Origin: an uncultured Bacteriovorax sp.
GTDB lineage: Bacteria; Bdellovibrionota; Bacteriovoracia; Bacteriovoracales; Bacteriovoracaceae
DNA: 64,000 nucleotides
Direction: 5' to 3'
Assembly (NCBI GenBank): GCA_946480715.1
Contig: CAMLKK010000001.1
Coordinates: 1-64,000 of the forward strand
Position numbers and translations under genes: made by a program. Shown here in pieces: positions 51,854-60,757 of this stretch. Every line of letters starts with the position of its first letter. Within the stretch, counting starts at the first letter, position 1. The notes under the pieces were generated by a model. It searched no databases, had not been told where the DNA came from, and saw only the letters and a list, made by a program, of their open reading frames with translations.

Positions 51854-53215
51854 TTAAGCCGCACCTGAAAGTTTTGTTGCAGACTCAAAAATTTCAGTGA
51901 CCTTTCCAGAGACTTTGTCGGCCGTATTCACAATTGCTTCACTATGAGTTTTGAGAGTTGTGACTTCAGTCGAAACATTATTGGTGGCCTTTCTTAGAAT
52001 AGCGATAAAGTTATTCAATTCTTCCAGATAGTATTTGAAAGTGTTGCGAACTTCTTCATCACGGGCGGATTCGATGGCCCCCGTTTGACGAATGACTTCG
52101 AGACCTGTCACAAGGCGACCTACTTCTTGTAGAGTTCTAAGCACACCAAATAATGATGATTCAAGTGAATGAACTTCGGTTGCTAATTTCGTAGCGTATT
52201 CAGAAAACAAGTGAGAAAAATCTTTTTTATTCTCATTCATTTCAGCGAAAGTATCAGAAGACGAATGACTATTATTAAGCGCCTCTTTCACAAAAAAATC
52301 TACCATTAACATTTGGGAGTTGAGCGCTGAAATTCTAAAAGTACTTTGCTGAATTATGTCTGAGAGTTTAACTGTAAAATCACCTAAAATTTTTAATTGA
52401 GCTTCAATATCACTTGAGATGTTCGTAAATTCTTGAGAAACGACTCCCAGACTTGCGGCCTTGTCACCAAACTTAGCAGCAGCAACAGTCATGTTTAATG
52501 AAACAAAACCTAGATTTCGAAAACCCTTTGCGAGAGACTCTACCGTTTCCCCGATAATATTGTTTGATTGCTGAAAACTTTGAGCTCGATCAAACATATT
52601 CTTTAATGATGACAGTGTGGTTCTGGTTGTCTCAGCGATGACTGCACCCTGAATACTTTTATCGCTCGCTTTTTCTATGTTCATTACGCTTAATTTTTCT
52701 TCCCGCGAGTTAAGTTCTGCCACAACGGCCTTAACCATGAAGTCTTCATACGATTTGAAGCCATGACTTTGAATTTTTTCCAATAAAAGTTTTTCTGATT
52801 TATTAATATCATCATTTTTTGATTCGAAATCTCGCACTTCTTTATAAAGAGTTTGCACTGTCTGAAAGAGAGGTGATGATGGTTTGAATCGAATGGAGAG
52901 ATATCCGTCCTCAATAGGGAACGCAAAAGCGAATACCCAATAGTAACTTCCATCAGCAGATAAGTTTTTAACATAAGCACCGATCGCATTACCGGATTTC
53001 AATTTGTCCCAAAAAAGTTTGAACACAGAGCGAGGCATGTCGGGATGTCGAATGATACTATGGGGAGCACCAATAATAGTTTCTTTAGGGTAATTGCTGA
53101 CTCTAATAAATACGTCGTTACCGTATCGGATAACGCCTTTCGTATTCGTCGTCGAAAAAAAGAATTCGTGAAGATCAAATTTACTTTCAACTTGTTTAGG
53201 AATTACTTTTGCCAC
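51854..53215 (-). CDS. PAS-domain chemoreceptor-like protein with degenerate signalling tip
   Basis: The 453-residue protein has no signal peptide or membrane helix. The N-terminal PAS domain (about 15-120; FFSTTNTKGVIRYGND, GSYYWVFAFAFPIED) resembles Aer-type PAS domains. A long helical region follows with an MCP-like arrangement. The canonical conserved MCP tip is not present; RQTGAIESARDEEVRN is a faint remnant, so coupling to CheA/CheW is doubtful. The start is GTG at 53215, and GGAGGATCAAAGC precedes it. It is convergent with the prepilin-TSP1 gene, with two bases between stops. Confidence 0.7.
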   Translation of the reverse strand: MAKVIPKQVESKFDLHEFFFSTTNTKGVIRYGNDVFIRVSNYPKETIIGAPHSIIRHPDMPRSVFKLFWDKLKSGNAIGAYVKNLSADGSYYWVFAFAFPIEDGYLSIRFKPSSPLFQTVQTLYKEVRDFESKNDDINKSEKLLLEKIQSHGFKSYEDFMVKAVVAELNSREEKLSVMNIEKASDKSIQGAVIAETTRTTLSSLKNMFDRAQSFQQSNNIIGETVESLAKGFRNLGFVSLNMTVAAAKFGDKAASLGVVSQEFTNISSDIEAQLKILGDFTVKLSDIIQQSTFRISALNSQMLMVDFFVKEALNNSHSSSDTFAEMNENKKDFSHLFSEYATKLATEVHSLESSLFGVLRTLQEVGRLVTGLEVIRQTGAIESARDEEVRNTFKYYLEELNNFIAILRKATNNVSTEVTTLKTHSEAIVNTADKVSGKVTEIFESATKLSGAA

Positions 53216-53418
53216 GCTTTGATCCTCCGATGCATTAAACTCATTTTCGTGAAAAACGCGACAAAACTCATTGTCTTTAGTGTGAAGATTTCATCTAAAA
53301 CCTTTATCGGAGTAAAAGAAGAACTCATGACACTCTTCAGCCTTAAGATTGTGTTGGAACTAATGGCCTTGATGAATTTAGTTGAGGGCACTAGTGTTTC
53401 ACCCTGAGGGGGAATCTT

Positions 53419-54369
53419 ATGAATAAAATAATTTATGTGCTTTTACTTTTATTGTTTACGACAATGGCCTTTGCACAAACCGAAGAAAATCTAGAGGTTG
53501 ATGAGAAAGGATGGACAGTGTGGGCGAATTTGGGAGGACAAATTACTTCTGATCCTGCTGCCTGTACGGGAGGAAACTTCACTGTTGTTTTCGCTCGAGG
53601 AACAGATAACCAAATTTGGTTTCGTAAACGATTTTTACCAACGGGAGTGTGGGCGGCCTGGAAAAAAGTTCCAAACATTCCAGGAGTCAATGTAAGCGGT
53701 TCTCCTGCGGTCATTTGTTATGATGGCGGATATTATGTTTCAGCTTTCTTAAACGTAGTGGGAAGTAACAATCGCGTTTGGACAAATAGTGTTGTTTCAA
53801 ATGAAACAAGTGATGGTTTTGGAACCTGGTATAGTCCGACGGCCTTTAATGCAGCTTTGTTCTCAGGGCCAGCGTTGGCCGGATGGGGAATCAATCGACA
53901 GCATTCATTTGTTAGAGGTGGTGACAATCGTATTTATTACAACACGCGCACCAATGGTCAGACATCACCATATCAGGTTTTAGTTTCCGAATTTTCTTAC
54001 AACGATCCAGCAGCAGTAATGCCAAGTACTGATCGAGTTGATTTTTTCTACAGAGATCAGTTCGGAAAATTATGGCAGCGATTTATGGTTGGAACTTTAT
54101 GGTATCCACGTCAGGAAATTCCAGGCGTCACATACTCTTCACCAGACGTCGTTAGCAGAGATATTTATTCACTAGATCTTTTTGCGAAGGGAGCGGGTAA
54201 TACACTTATACACAAACGTTCTATAAATGGCGTTTGGGGGTCATGGATTAATCTTGGTGGAAATATCTCTTCTGGTCCTGGAGCAACGACATATGCAAGC
54301 AATGCGCGCATGATGGTTTTTGTGAGATGGATTGATGGAACTTTAAGATATCGAGCTTGGGCGCCTTAA
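53419..54369 (+). CDS. secreted PLL-like beta-propeller lectin
   Basis: The 316-residue protein has a signal peptide (about residues 1-19, ending MAFAQ). It contains about six repeats of a pattern such as WANLGGQITSDPAAC followed by VVFARGTDNQIWFRKR and W. Each repeat carries an Asp/Asn-rich turn and a Trp. This matches the PLL/DUF346 group of beta-propeller lectins that bind fucose or related sugars. The secreted form could bind cell-surface glycans. The last blade is near the C-terminus (INLGGNISSGPGATTY). GAGGGGGAAT precedes the ATG. Overlaps the convergent receiver gene by four bases. Confidence 0.75.
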   Translation: MNKIIYVLLLLLFTTMAFAQTEENLEVDEKGWTVWANLGGQITSDPAACTGGNFTVVFARGTDNQIWFRKRFLPTGVWAAWKKVPNIPGVNVSGSPAVICYDGGYYVSAFLNVVGSNNRVWTNSVVSNETSDGFGTWYSPTAFNAALFSGPALAGWGINRQHSFVRGGDNRIYYNTRTNGQTSPYQVLVSEFSYNDPAAVMPSTDRVDFFYRDQFGKLWQRFMVGTLWYPRQEIPGVTYSSPDVVSRDIYSLDLFAKGAGNTLIHKRSINGVWGSWINLGGNISSGPGATTYASNARMMVFVRWIDGTLRYRAWAP

Positions 54370-54740
54370 CTTATTTTTGTTTTGAGTGTGGTATCGACTA
54401 ATTGAAGAAAATGGAAAAGATCAAACGGCTTTTTAAGAAAATTCTGAATGTCGTTTTCTTGTAAACGTTCTTTTTGTAGTTGGGCCGCACTCGTAAGAAT
54501 AAGTGGAATATGATTATAGCGGGAATCTTCTCTCAATTTTAGAGCGAATTCATAACCATCCATGATAGGCATCATGATATCACAGATGATGAGTTGAGGA
54601 AGAGCTTCATTGGAAAGAATTTTTAAACCATCTCTACCATCTGGAGACAAACGAACTTCATACCCCTCCATTTCGAGGGCCAGTTCCATTGTGCTCGCGA
54701 TGTCGTACTCATCTTCAATAATAAGAATCTTTTTTTCCAC
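54366..54740 (-). CDS. single-domain response regulator of the KaiC-kinase group
   Basis: The 124-residue receiver has acidic residues E10 and D11, phospho-acceptor Asp in LIICDIMMPIMDG (D54), switch Thr/Ser in ILTSAA and Lys in FLKKPFD (about K105). No output domain is present. Its start is a GTG overlapping the stop of the kaiC-like gene in TAGTG, so the two are translationally coupled. It is likely a partner or target of the KaiC-like ATPase or the histidine kinase that lie in the same unit. Confidence 0.9.
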   Translation of the reverse strand: MEKKILIIEDEYDIASTMELALEMEGYEVRLSPDGRDGLKILSNEALPQLIICDIMMPIMDGYEFALKLREDSRYNHIPLILTSAAQLQKERLQENDIQNFLKKPFDLFHFLQLVDTTLKTKIS

Positions 54741-56239
54741 TATTTCTTGCCTTTTTTGGCAGATGTTTTTTTCTTCACAGGTGCTTTTTTAGTCGATTTC
54801 GTTTTTTTAGCGGCCGTCACTACAGTGCGAGGTACAGCTTGAGGATCGATGACTTCAACACCTTCGCTAGTGATTTCTAAACGTTTTGTTCTCTTGTCAA
54901 AACTTGAATTGCGTAATTTTAAAACAGTGATGGCATTAATTATTTCTTCATTAACTGCTTCATGATGAAAATAAATAACGGCTTCATTAAGAGCAGACAT
55001 TTCCGCAAATTGTCTGTTCACAAAATTTCCGAAGTAAGAAGTTTCTTCAATCATGATAGTAGTTACACCAAGACGTTTCAGTTCCATCATAAGAGCTGTC
55101 ATAAAGGGACGAATACGATCAGGGTTAGAGACTGATGTAACAAGACCATCCATACCATCAATAACAACTCTCTTCACTTTATGTGTTTTGACGGCGTTTA
55201 GTAACTTATAGGCAAGCTCATCCATTTCTGATTCCAAGGCCGGCTGCCATAAAATTTCGATTAATTTCTTGTTAACATATTCAGTGAAGTCGAGTGACAT
55301 GTTATCAGATTTGATAAGCAATTCTTCTGGACGTTCATAAAGTCCTAGGAATAGTCCCTTTTCTCCAGAAGCAGCGCCGCAAGCTAGAAACTGCAGGGCC
55401 ACACTTGTTTTCCCTGTTCCCGCACTGCCGATGAATGTACAGAAAGTATTTTCTCTCAGACCACCCATTACCATTGAATCAAGTCCATCGATTCCAAAAC
55501 ATTGACGCTGGTTCGTTGGAATATAAACATCACGTTCTTGATTTTGACATTCGATTCGTGGGTAAACAGTAATTCCAGCATTATCAATTTTATATTGATG
55601 TTTACCGTAGAAGTGTCCACTTCCGCGGAATTTTCTTACTTCAATCTGTCTGCGAACACGTGATTCATAATTTTCGTAATGGAATGAAATGATTCCATCG
55701 ACCATTGTGTGTTCAGGTTTTGAAAGATGTCCTTCCATTGAAGAGAGTAGAAAAGCTGTACATCCCGATGAACTCAGATAGCTGTTAAGCTCATGAGCAA
55801 ATTTTCTAAATGTAATCGCAGATTGTTCTAATTCACCAATTGTGGACATTCCGTCGATCATTAGGATTGAGGCATTTTTCTCTTTAACAATACCAGCGAT
55901 AAGACGTAAGAAACCTTTGAGGCCGTCTTTTTCTAAAACATGGTATCCGCCCATATAATGAATTTTTTGGGCAATTTCATCATCCTCAAAATATTTGAGT
56001 GGACGGAGATTTTCCATCATTCGTCCATGTGATTCAGCTAGTAGAGTAACGTAAACAATCGAGCCATTTTCTTTTTTTGCGTGATGAAAACACATTTGGT
56101 TGGCAAAAATTGTTTTACCAGTTCCAGGAGGACCAAGCAGGAGATAGACTCCGCCTTTGATAAATCCGCCTTTCAATATTGTATCTAATCCTGGAATCCC
56201 ACTTGAAATTCGCTCTAGATGATTTTGTGACATATTCAT
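54740..56239 (-). CDS. KaiC-like double RecA-fold ATPase
   Basis: The 499-residue protein has two KaiC-type domains: Walker A GPPGTGKT (36-43) with Walker B MIDG (D129), and Walker A GSAGTGKT (271-278) with Walker B VIDGMDG (D361). The paired catalytic Glu of KaiC (FEE in both domains) are altered here: LAES (E69) in the first and YERPEE in the second. The S431/T432 autophosphorylation region is not evident. A basic tail rich in Lys (475-499) is unlike cyanobacterial KaiC. No kaiA or kaiB is visible. It is likely a signalling ATPase acting with the adjacent kinase and receiver. Confidence 0.85.
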   Translation of the reverse strand: MNMSQNHLERISSGIPGLDTILKGGFIKGGVYLLLGPPGTGKTIFANQMCFHHAKKENGSIVYVTLLAESHGRMMENLRPLKYFEDDEIAQKIHYMGGYHVLEKDGLKGFLRLIAGIVKEKNASILMIDGMSTIGELEQSAITFRKFAHELNSYLSSSGCTAFLLSSMEGHLSKPEHTMVDGIISFHYENYESRVRRQIEVRKFRGSGHFYGKHQYKIDNAGITVYPRIECQNQERDVYIPTNQRQCFGIDGLDSMVMGGLRENTFCTFIGSAGTGKTSVALQFLACGAASGEKGLFLGLYERPEELLIKSDNMSLDFTEYVNKKLIEILWQPALESEMDELAYKLLNAVKTHKVKRVVIDGMDGLVTSVSNPDRIRPFMTALMMELKRLGVTTIMIEETSYFGNFVNRQFAEMSALNEAVIYFHHEAVNEEIINAITVLKLRNSSFDKRTKRLEITSEGVEVIDPQAVPRTVVTAAKKTKSTKKAPVKKKTSAKKGKK

Positions 56240-56322
56240 AGAAATAATAAATTCCTTTCAGTTATCATATGATTGTTCGCTATTGGTTAGTTCCTGTCAA
56301 TTTTATCAAGTTTTTTAAGGCC

Positions 56323-57498
56323 TTATTGATGAAATTGGGTCATTTCAGAAGAGCTTTTAATTTCATTAAAAACATTAATGGGTAACTGAACAACAAAAGT
56401 AGTTCCAGATTGAGAATCACTTTGCACGCTAATTGACCCATTGTGTGCTTCCGTGAATCCTTTAACGAGAGTTAAACCCAGCCCCCATCCTTTTTCATGT
56501 GCAGTATTGACTGAACCTTTACGGTTATATGGATCAAAAAGAACTTGTTGATCTGCCTGACTTATGACTGAACCATAGTTGTGAACTGAAAGTTGAATCG
56601 CATTAGTTAATCTTGAAAGTGTTATTGTTATTTGATCTTCCTTGGATCCGTATTTAATAGCATTTGAGCAAAGATTATCTAAAATACGTTTTATTCCATC
56701 TTCATTCCAGAAACCTGAGTAATCATCACTCTCATCAGAAATAAAAACAAAACGATCACCATGAATGAGTGTTAATTCGTGAACTGCATTTTGAACAAAT
56801 TCTTTAAGAGAACTTTTCGCAAATTCAAGTTCCAGTTTCATGCCGGCATTAATTCGGTTAGCGTTAAGTAGATCTGTGAGCATAAAATCTGCTCTATTAA
56901 TGTGGGCAATAACCTTTTTTACAGTGTTGAGAACTGCTTCTGGTTGACCAACTTTCCTTTCAATAATGTTGGCGCAAATTTTTGCTGCCGTTAAAGGTGT
57001 ACGGAGGTCATGGCTTATCGCCACTACAAATTTTTCACGAAGATCCTTTTCTTTTGCTGATAAAACTTGTGCAGTGACATTTTCCACTTCATGAATAATA
57101 AATTCGACATCGCCATGCTGATTGAAAACTGGAGTGTTAAGCGGACTCCAGTAACGTTCTTCAAATTCTTCACCGTTTGAGCCAGGTAGAGGAATGTCAT
57201 ATTTTTGAATGTCCATTCGATGTGATTTTTTAGTAGCTAATACGGTCTTTAGTGAATGACTGAGATTACTAACTCCATTTGCATTTAGATCATGCGGATT
57301 ATCAGGAAAAACAATGAACAAATTTTTACCGACAATTTCCTCTCGCTTGGTGAGTGTTGCTTCGAGATAAGCTTCGTTAACACCCACTATATCAAAATCC
57401 GTATCCAACAAAAGATAAGGAAATGGAGTAGCGTTGAAGATGTCGAAATAATGATGAATGCTGAGAGGTGGTTTTGACGTTTCCTTCATAACCACCAT
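56323..57498 (-). CDS. PAS-domain histidine kinase
   Basis: The 391-residue protein has no membrane helix. A PAS domain occupies about residues 15-135 (DTDFDIVGVNEAYLEATL). A HisKA domain follows with the phospho-accepting His in VAISHDLRTPLTAAK. An HATPase domain comes next with the N-box DNLCSNAIKYGSKE and GWGLGLTL. It is a soluble sensor kinase. It is followed 83 bases later by the KaiC-like and receiver genes on the same strand, which suggests a common pathway. The start at 57498 (MVVM) or ATG 57489 is uncertain. Confidence 0.88.
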   Translation of the reverse strand: MVVMKETSKPPLSIHHYFDIFNATPFPYLLLDTDFDIVGVNEAYLEATLTKREEIVGKNLFIVFPDNPHDLNANGVSNLSHSLKTVLATKKSHRMDIQKYDIPLPGSNGEEFEERYWSPLNTPVFNQHGDVEFIIHEVENVTAQVLSAKEKDLREKFVVAISHDLRTPLTAAKICANIIERKVGQPEAVLNTVKKVIAHINRADFMLTDLLNANRINAGMKLELEFAKSSLKEFVQNAVHELTLIHGDRFVFISDESDDYSGFWNEDGIKRILDNLCSNAIKYGSKEDQITITLSRLTNAIQLSVHNYGSVISQADQQVLFDPYNRKGSVNTAHEKGWGLGLTLVKGFTEAHNGSISVQSDSQSGTTFVVQLPINVFNEIKSSSEMTQFHQ

Positions 57499-57541
57499 CT
57501 TTGCTTATTTCATTTGGAATCGCATTGACGAGCGCGTTTAA

Positions 57542-57892
57542 CTACTTGCGAGCTTGTCTGCGCATTTGCAAAAAAGAAAACCAACAAAGCCCAAACGTTG
57601 ATACCGCATGCATTAATACTCGAGGATCGGAAATATTTCCGATTGATTGACCGAATAAAAGTACAATGCCGATCCATAATAGACCACTAATAAGAGCAGT
57701 TGTAGCGATCGCCATGTCATCTTTAAGATGCCTTAAAATATTTAAGACAACAATGAGTCCAGCTGCTAGTGAGCCTGACAGTGACCAGACAAAAACTTGA
57801 GACCCAAACTCAAAGAATGAAAACGTTCCGAACAAATGTCCAAGAGTTCCGAGTGTGAGAAGGACAATACATGCGCGATCTAAAATTTTCAT
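57542..57892 (-). CDS. small four-helix membrane protein of unknown function
   Basis: A 116-residue protein with four hydrophobic segments (about 6-25, 29-50, 60-82 and 88-108) and a basic tail RRQARK on the cytoplasmic side. No family is recognised. It is 43 bases upstream of the PAS kinase gene on the same strand and may be cotranscribed with it. It is divergent from the acetyltransferase gene. Confidence 0.6.
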   Translation of the reverse strand: MKILDRACIVLLTLGTLGHLFGTFSFFEFGSQVFVWSLSGSLAAGLIVVLNILRHLKDDMAIATTALISGLLWIGIVLLFGQSIGNISDPRVLMHAVSTFGLCWFSFLQMRRQARK

Positions 57893-57984
57893 AGTTACTT
57901 CCTTAGCTTTTTTTAATGTTAACAGAACATGTGAAAAAGAAAATAGTTGTTTACTTAATGATTTAATTCGTTTGTACTCTTTTC

Positions 57985-58467
57985 ATGATTCAAACATCAA
58001 GACTATGCATACGCCGGCTCACATCTGAAGATGCTTTATTACTTTCAACTTATCGCTCACGTCCTGAGGTTGCGGAATTTCAGTCTTGGGACACGTACAC
58101 TCTCGAGCAGGCACATAATCTGATAAACGAAATGGAAAAATCCTCGCCAGATCAGGTAGGAAAATGGTTTCAATTTGGTGTTGAATTTATGAGTGAAAAA
58201 AGCTTAATTGGCGATATTGGTGTATTGAATACTGATAGGGAAGGGAAGAGCTGGATTGGTTTTTCTATTGATTCAAGGCACTGGAAAAAAGGCTATGCAT
58301 TTGAATCTGTAAAGGCCGTTTTAGACTTTTATAAAAGTATCAATGTGACGAATTTTTGGGCATCAATAGACCCCAAGAATTTATCATCACATAAACTTTT
58401 ATTAAAACTTGGTTTTGAAATCGTTGAATCAAAACCTGATGATTTAATTTTTAGAATGAGAACGTGA
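57985..58467 (+). CDS. GNAT-family N-acetyltransferase (RimJ/RimL type)
   Basis: A 160-residue protein with the RimJ/RimL-like layout: IQTSRLCIRRLTSEDA at the start, acetyl-CoA-binding RHWKKGYAFESVKAV (Q/RxxGxA-like), and IDPKNLSSHKLLLKLGFE at the end. It would transfer acetyl from acetyl-CoA to an amino group of a protein or small molecule. The substrate is unknown. There is no clear ribosome site. The final 24 bases overlap the convergent OsmC-YcaO gene. Confidence 0.85.
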   Translation: MIQTSRLCIRRLTSEDALLLSTYRSRPEVAEFQSWDTYTLEQAHNLINEMEKSSPDQVGKWFQFGVEFMSEKSLIGDIGVLNTDREGKSWIGFSIDSRHWKKGYAFESVKAVLDFYKSINVTNFWASIDPKNLSSHKLLLKLGFEIVESKPDDLIFRMRT

Positions 58468-60627
58468 TTTAGCAAGTTGAAGTTTTTTATAACTTTCAAT
58501 TAGCCTTAAATGTTTATCTACACCTTCAAGTTTTGAATTCGTCTTGTTGAGACCATAAAAGCGAACTTCGCCTGTTACTGTTCCAATCGCGTTTGCTAGA
58601 ATTTCAGCACCAAACATTCGTGTGAGATTCTTTTTATAATCTTCGAGTTCCAGTTCTTCGTTCAAAGTGATGTCCACAACTGCATCCAATGCTCGATAAA
58701 AGCTTCTGCGCGCGGGATTATCATTAAAGGCCATGAACATTTCAATGTACTCTTTGGCCTCTTCAAATTTTTTAAGGGCCAATAAGGAAAGGCATTTGAG
58801 TTCCCCGATGTTAAGTTGTCCCCAGGGAGTTGCTTCGTCGAACGTTACGCCGATGAGTTCAGAAATTTTTGTGTAATTATCGAGTTCACTCTCTTCCAAT
58901 TTTTTCACGAGTTTTGAAAGTGCTTTGTGGTCTAATGAGTGAAGATTAAGTATGTCTGATCTGTAAGCGATAGCTTTGTTATGATTATCCCAAATCAAAT
59001 CATCAGTTTGATAGATTTCAGAGTAATCAGGAACGAGAATACGGCATGCTTTTACGCCGAGTTCTTCGAAGTCTGCAATGTAAACTTCTTTTTCCAATTG
59101 ATTCAAAATATCCATGAGGTAATTGTATTCTTCTTCTGTTGAACCGGAAAAATCCCATTCTGCGAAATCAAAATTTGCTTTTTCGCTGAAAAATTTCCAA
59201 GAGATTACACCTGTCGAATCAATGAAGTGATCGACGATGTTGTTATGTTCGCAAATAGCACTTTGATTAAATGTAGGAGGGGAAAGAACATTAAATCCTT
59301 CAAAACTTCTTCCTTGAAGAAGTTCCGTTAAACTTCTCTCAAGAGCTACTTCAAATTTTGGGTGCGCTCCAAATGAAGCAAATACGCCGCCATTTTTGGG
59401 ATTCATCAAAGTTACACACATGACAGGAAAACGTCCGCCCATCGATGCGTCCTTCACAACGATAGGGAAACCTTCTGCTTCTAATTTTTTAATGCCTTCA
59501 ACAATGTTGGGATATTTTGCTAAAACTTCAGCAGGTACATCCGGAAGAGTTATTTCTTCGAGAATGATTTGATTTTTCACCGCTCGTTCAAAAATTTCAG
59601 ATAAACACTGGACTCGTGCTTCGAATTTTGTATTGCCTGCACTCATCCCATTACTAACAAAAAGATTTCCGATGAGATTAACGGGAATGTATACAATTTC
59701 TTTATCTGATTGACGTTCATAAGGAATGGCACAAATCCCACGTTTAACGTTTCCAGAATTGGTATCGATCAATTGTGAAGCTTTGAGTTCACCATCCGGA
59801 TTGTACAGCGACAAGAGATAATCATCCATGAGGCCTGCAGGTAGTGAATCTTTAGGTCCAGCTTTGAACCATTTTTCTTTCGGATAATGAACGAAATCAG
59901 CATTGGCAATTTCTTCACCAAGGTAGGAATCATTGTAGAGATAATTATTGCTGATTCTTTCTAGGTATTCGCCTAAGGCCGAGGCAAGTGCAGCATCTTT
60001 AGTTGCACCTTTTCCGTTGGTAAAACACATAGGAGCGTCTGCATCGCGGATATGCACGGACCAAACGTGAGGAACAGGATTTCTCCATGATGAGATTTCT
60101 ATTTTAATGCCAAGACCAGCGATGATCGCTGACATATTGGCAATGGTTTCTTCCAGAGACAGATCTTTTCCAAGTAAAAGTGTCTTTGATCCTTCTGAAG
60201 CGTGTTGATACATAAGACCTGAATCAGTTCCAAGCGTATCAACGGTATCAATTTGAAATTCAGGAGTTTGTTGAATAACTTTTTTTACAGTACAGCGATC
60301 GATTGATTTTAGAATTCCTTCACGATCGTGTTCAGAAATGCTTGAAGGCAATTCAACTTGAATTTGAAAAATCTGTTTGTAGCGATTCTCTGGATCAACA
60401 ATATTGTTTTGCGAGAGTTTAATATCTTCTGTAGGAATGTTGCGGGCAATACAATAGACCTTTACGAAATAGGCCGCGCATAAGGCCGAAGAGGCCAAAA
60501 AATAATCAAAAGGGGACGGTGCGGTTCCATCACCTTTGTAACGAACAGGCTGATCAGTGATCAGACTGAAATCGTCGAATTTAGCTTCTAATCTTAAATT
60601 TTCTAAAAAACGTACATTGATTTGCAT
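58444..60627 (-). CDS. OsmC-YcaO fusion protein
   Basis: The 727-residue protein has an OsmC-like N-terminal domain (about 1-140). Both peroxidase cysteines C50 (SSALCAAYF) and C112 (RCTVKK) are kept. A full YcaO domain follows from about 150, matching E. coli YcaO over its length: SWRNPVPHVWSVHIRD, FTNGKGATKDAALAS, ASALGEYLERIS and GNLFVSNGMSAGNT. E. coli YcaO is linked to beta-methylthiolation of ribosomal protein S12 with RimO, and YcaO domains use ATP to activate amide bonds. The function of the added OsmC part, a thiol or peroxide sensor-like module, is unknown. No peptide-toxin gene is adjacent. Confidence 0.93.
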   Translation of the reverse strand: MQINVRFLENLRLEAKFDDFSLITDQPVRYKGDGTAPSPFDYFLASSALCAAYFVKVYCIARNIPTEDIKLSQNNIVDPENRYKQIFQIQVELPSSISEHDREGILKSIDRCTVKKVIQQTPEFQIDTVDTLGTDSGLMYQHASEGSKTLLLGKDLSLEETIANMSAIIAGLGIKIEISSWRNPVPHVWSVHIRDADAPMCFTNGKGATKDAALASALGEYLERISNNYLYNDSYLGEEIANADFVHYPKEKWFKAGPKDSLPAGLMDDYLLSLYNPDGELKASQLIDTNSGNVKRGICAIPYERQSDKEIVYIPVNLIGNLFVSNGMSAGNTKFEARVQCLSEIFERAVKNQIILEEITLPDVPAEVLAKYPNIVEGIKKLEAEGFPIVVKDASMGGRFPVMCVTLMNPKNGGVFASFGAHPKFEVALERSLTELLQGRSFEGFNVLSPPTFNQSAICEHNNIVDHFIDSTGVISWKFFSEKANFDFAEWDFSGSTEEEYNYLMDILNQLEKEVYIADFEELGVKACRILVPDYSEIYQTDDLIWDNHNKAIAYRSDILNLHSLDHKALSKLVKKLEESELDNYTKISELIGVTFDEATPWGQLNIGELKCLSLLALKKFEEAKEYIEMFMAFNDNPARRSFYRALDAVVDITLNEELELEDYKKNLTRMFGAEILANAIGTVTGEVRFYGLNKTNSKLEGVDKHLRLIESYKKLQLAKSRSHSKN

Positions 60628-60757
60628 AATAGTATGGAAGTACCACTGCCAAGAGCTGCTGAGTATGGAAAAGGTAAAGTGAGTAAATATTTCAGTTAAG
60701 TTAAGTGCCTGGCCTTGAAGTTGAAAGTTATTTAGTGGTCACAACGAGGAGGATGGC

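Noticed and set aside
53250..53407. 52-codon plus-strand frame starting GTG between the PAS receptor and PLL genes
   Set aside because: No ribosome site precedes the GTG. Codon usage is plausible, but evidence is too thin.
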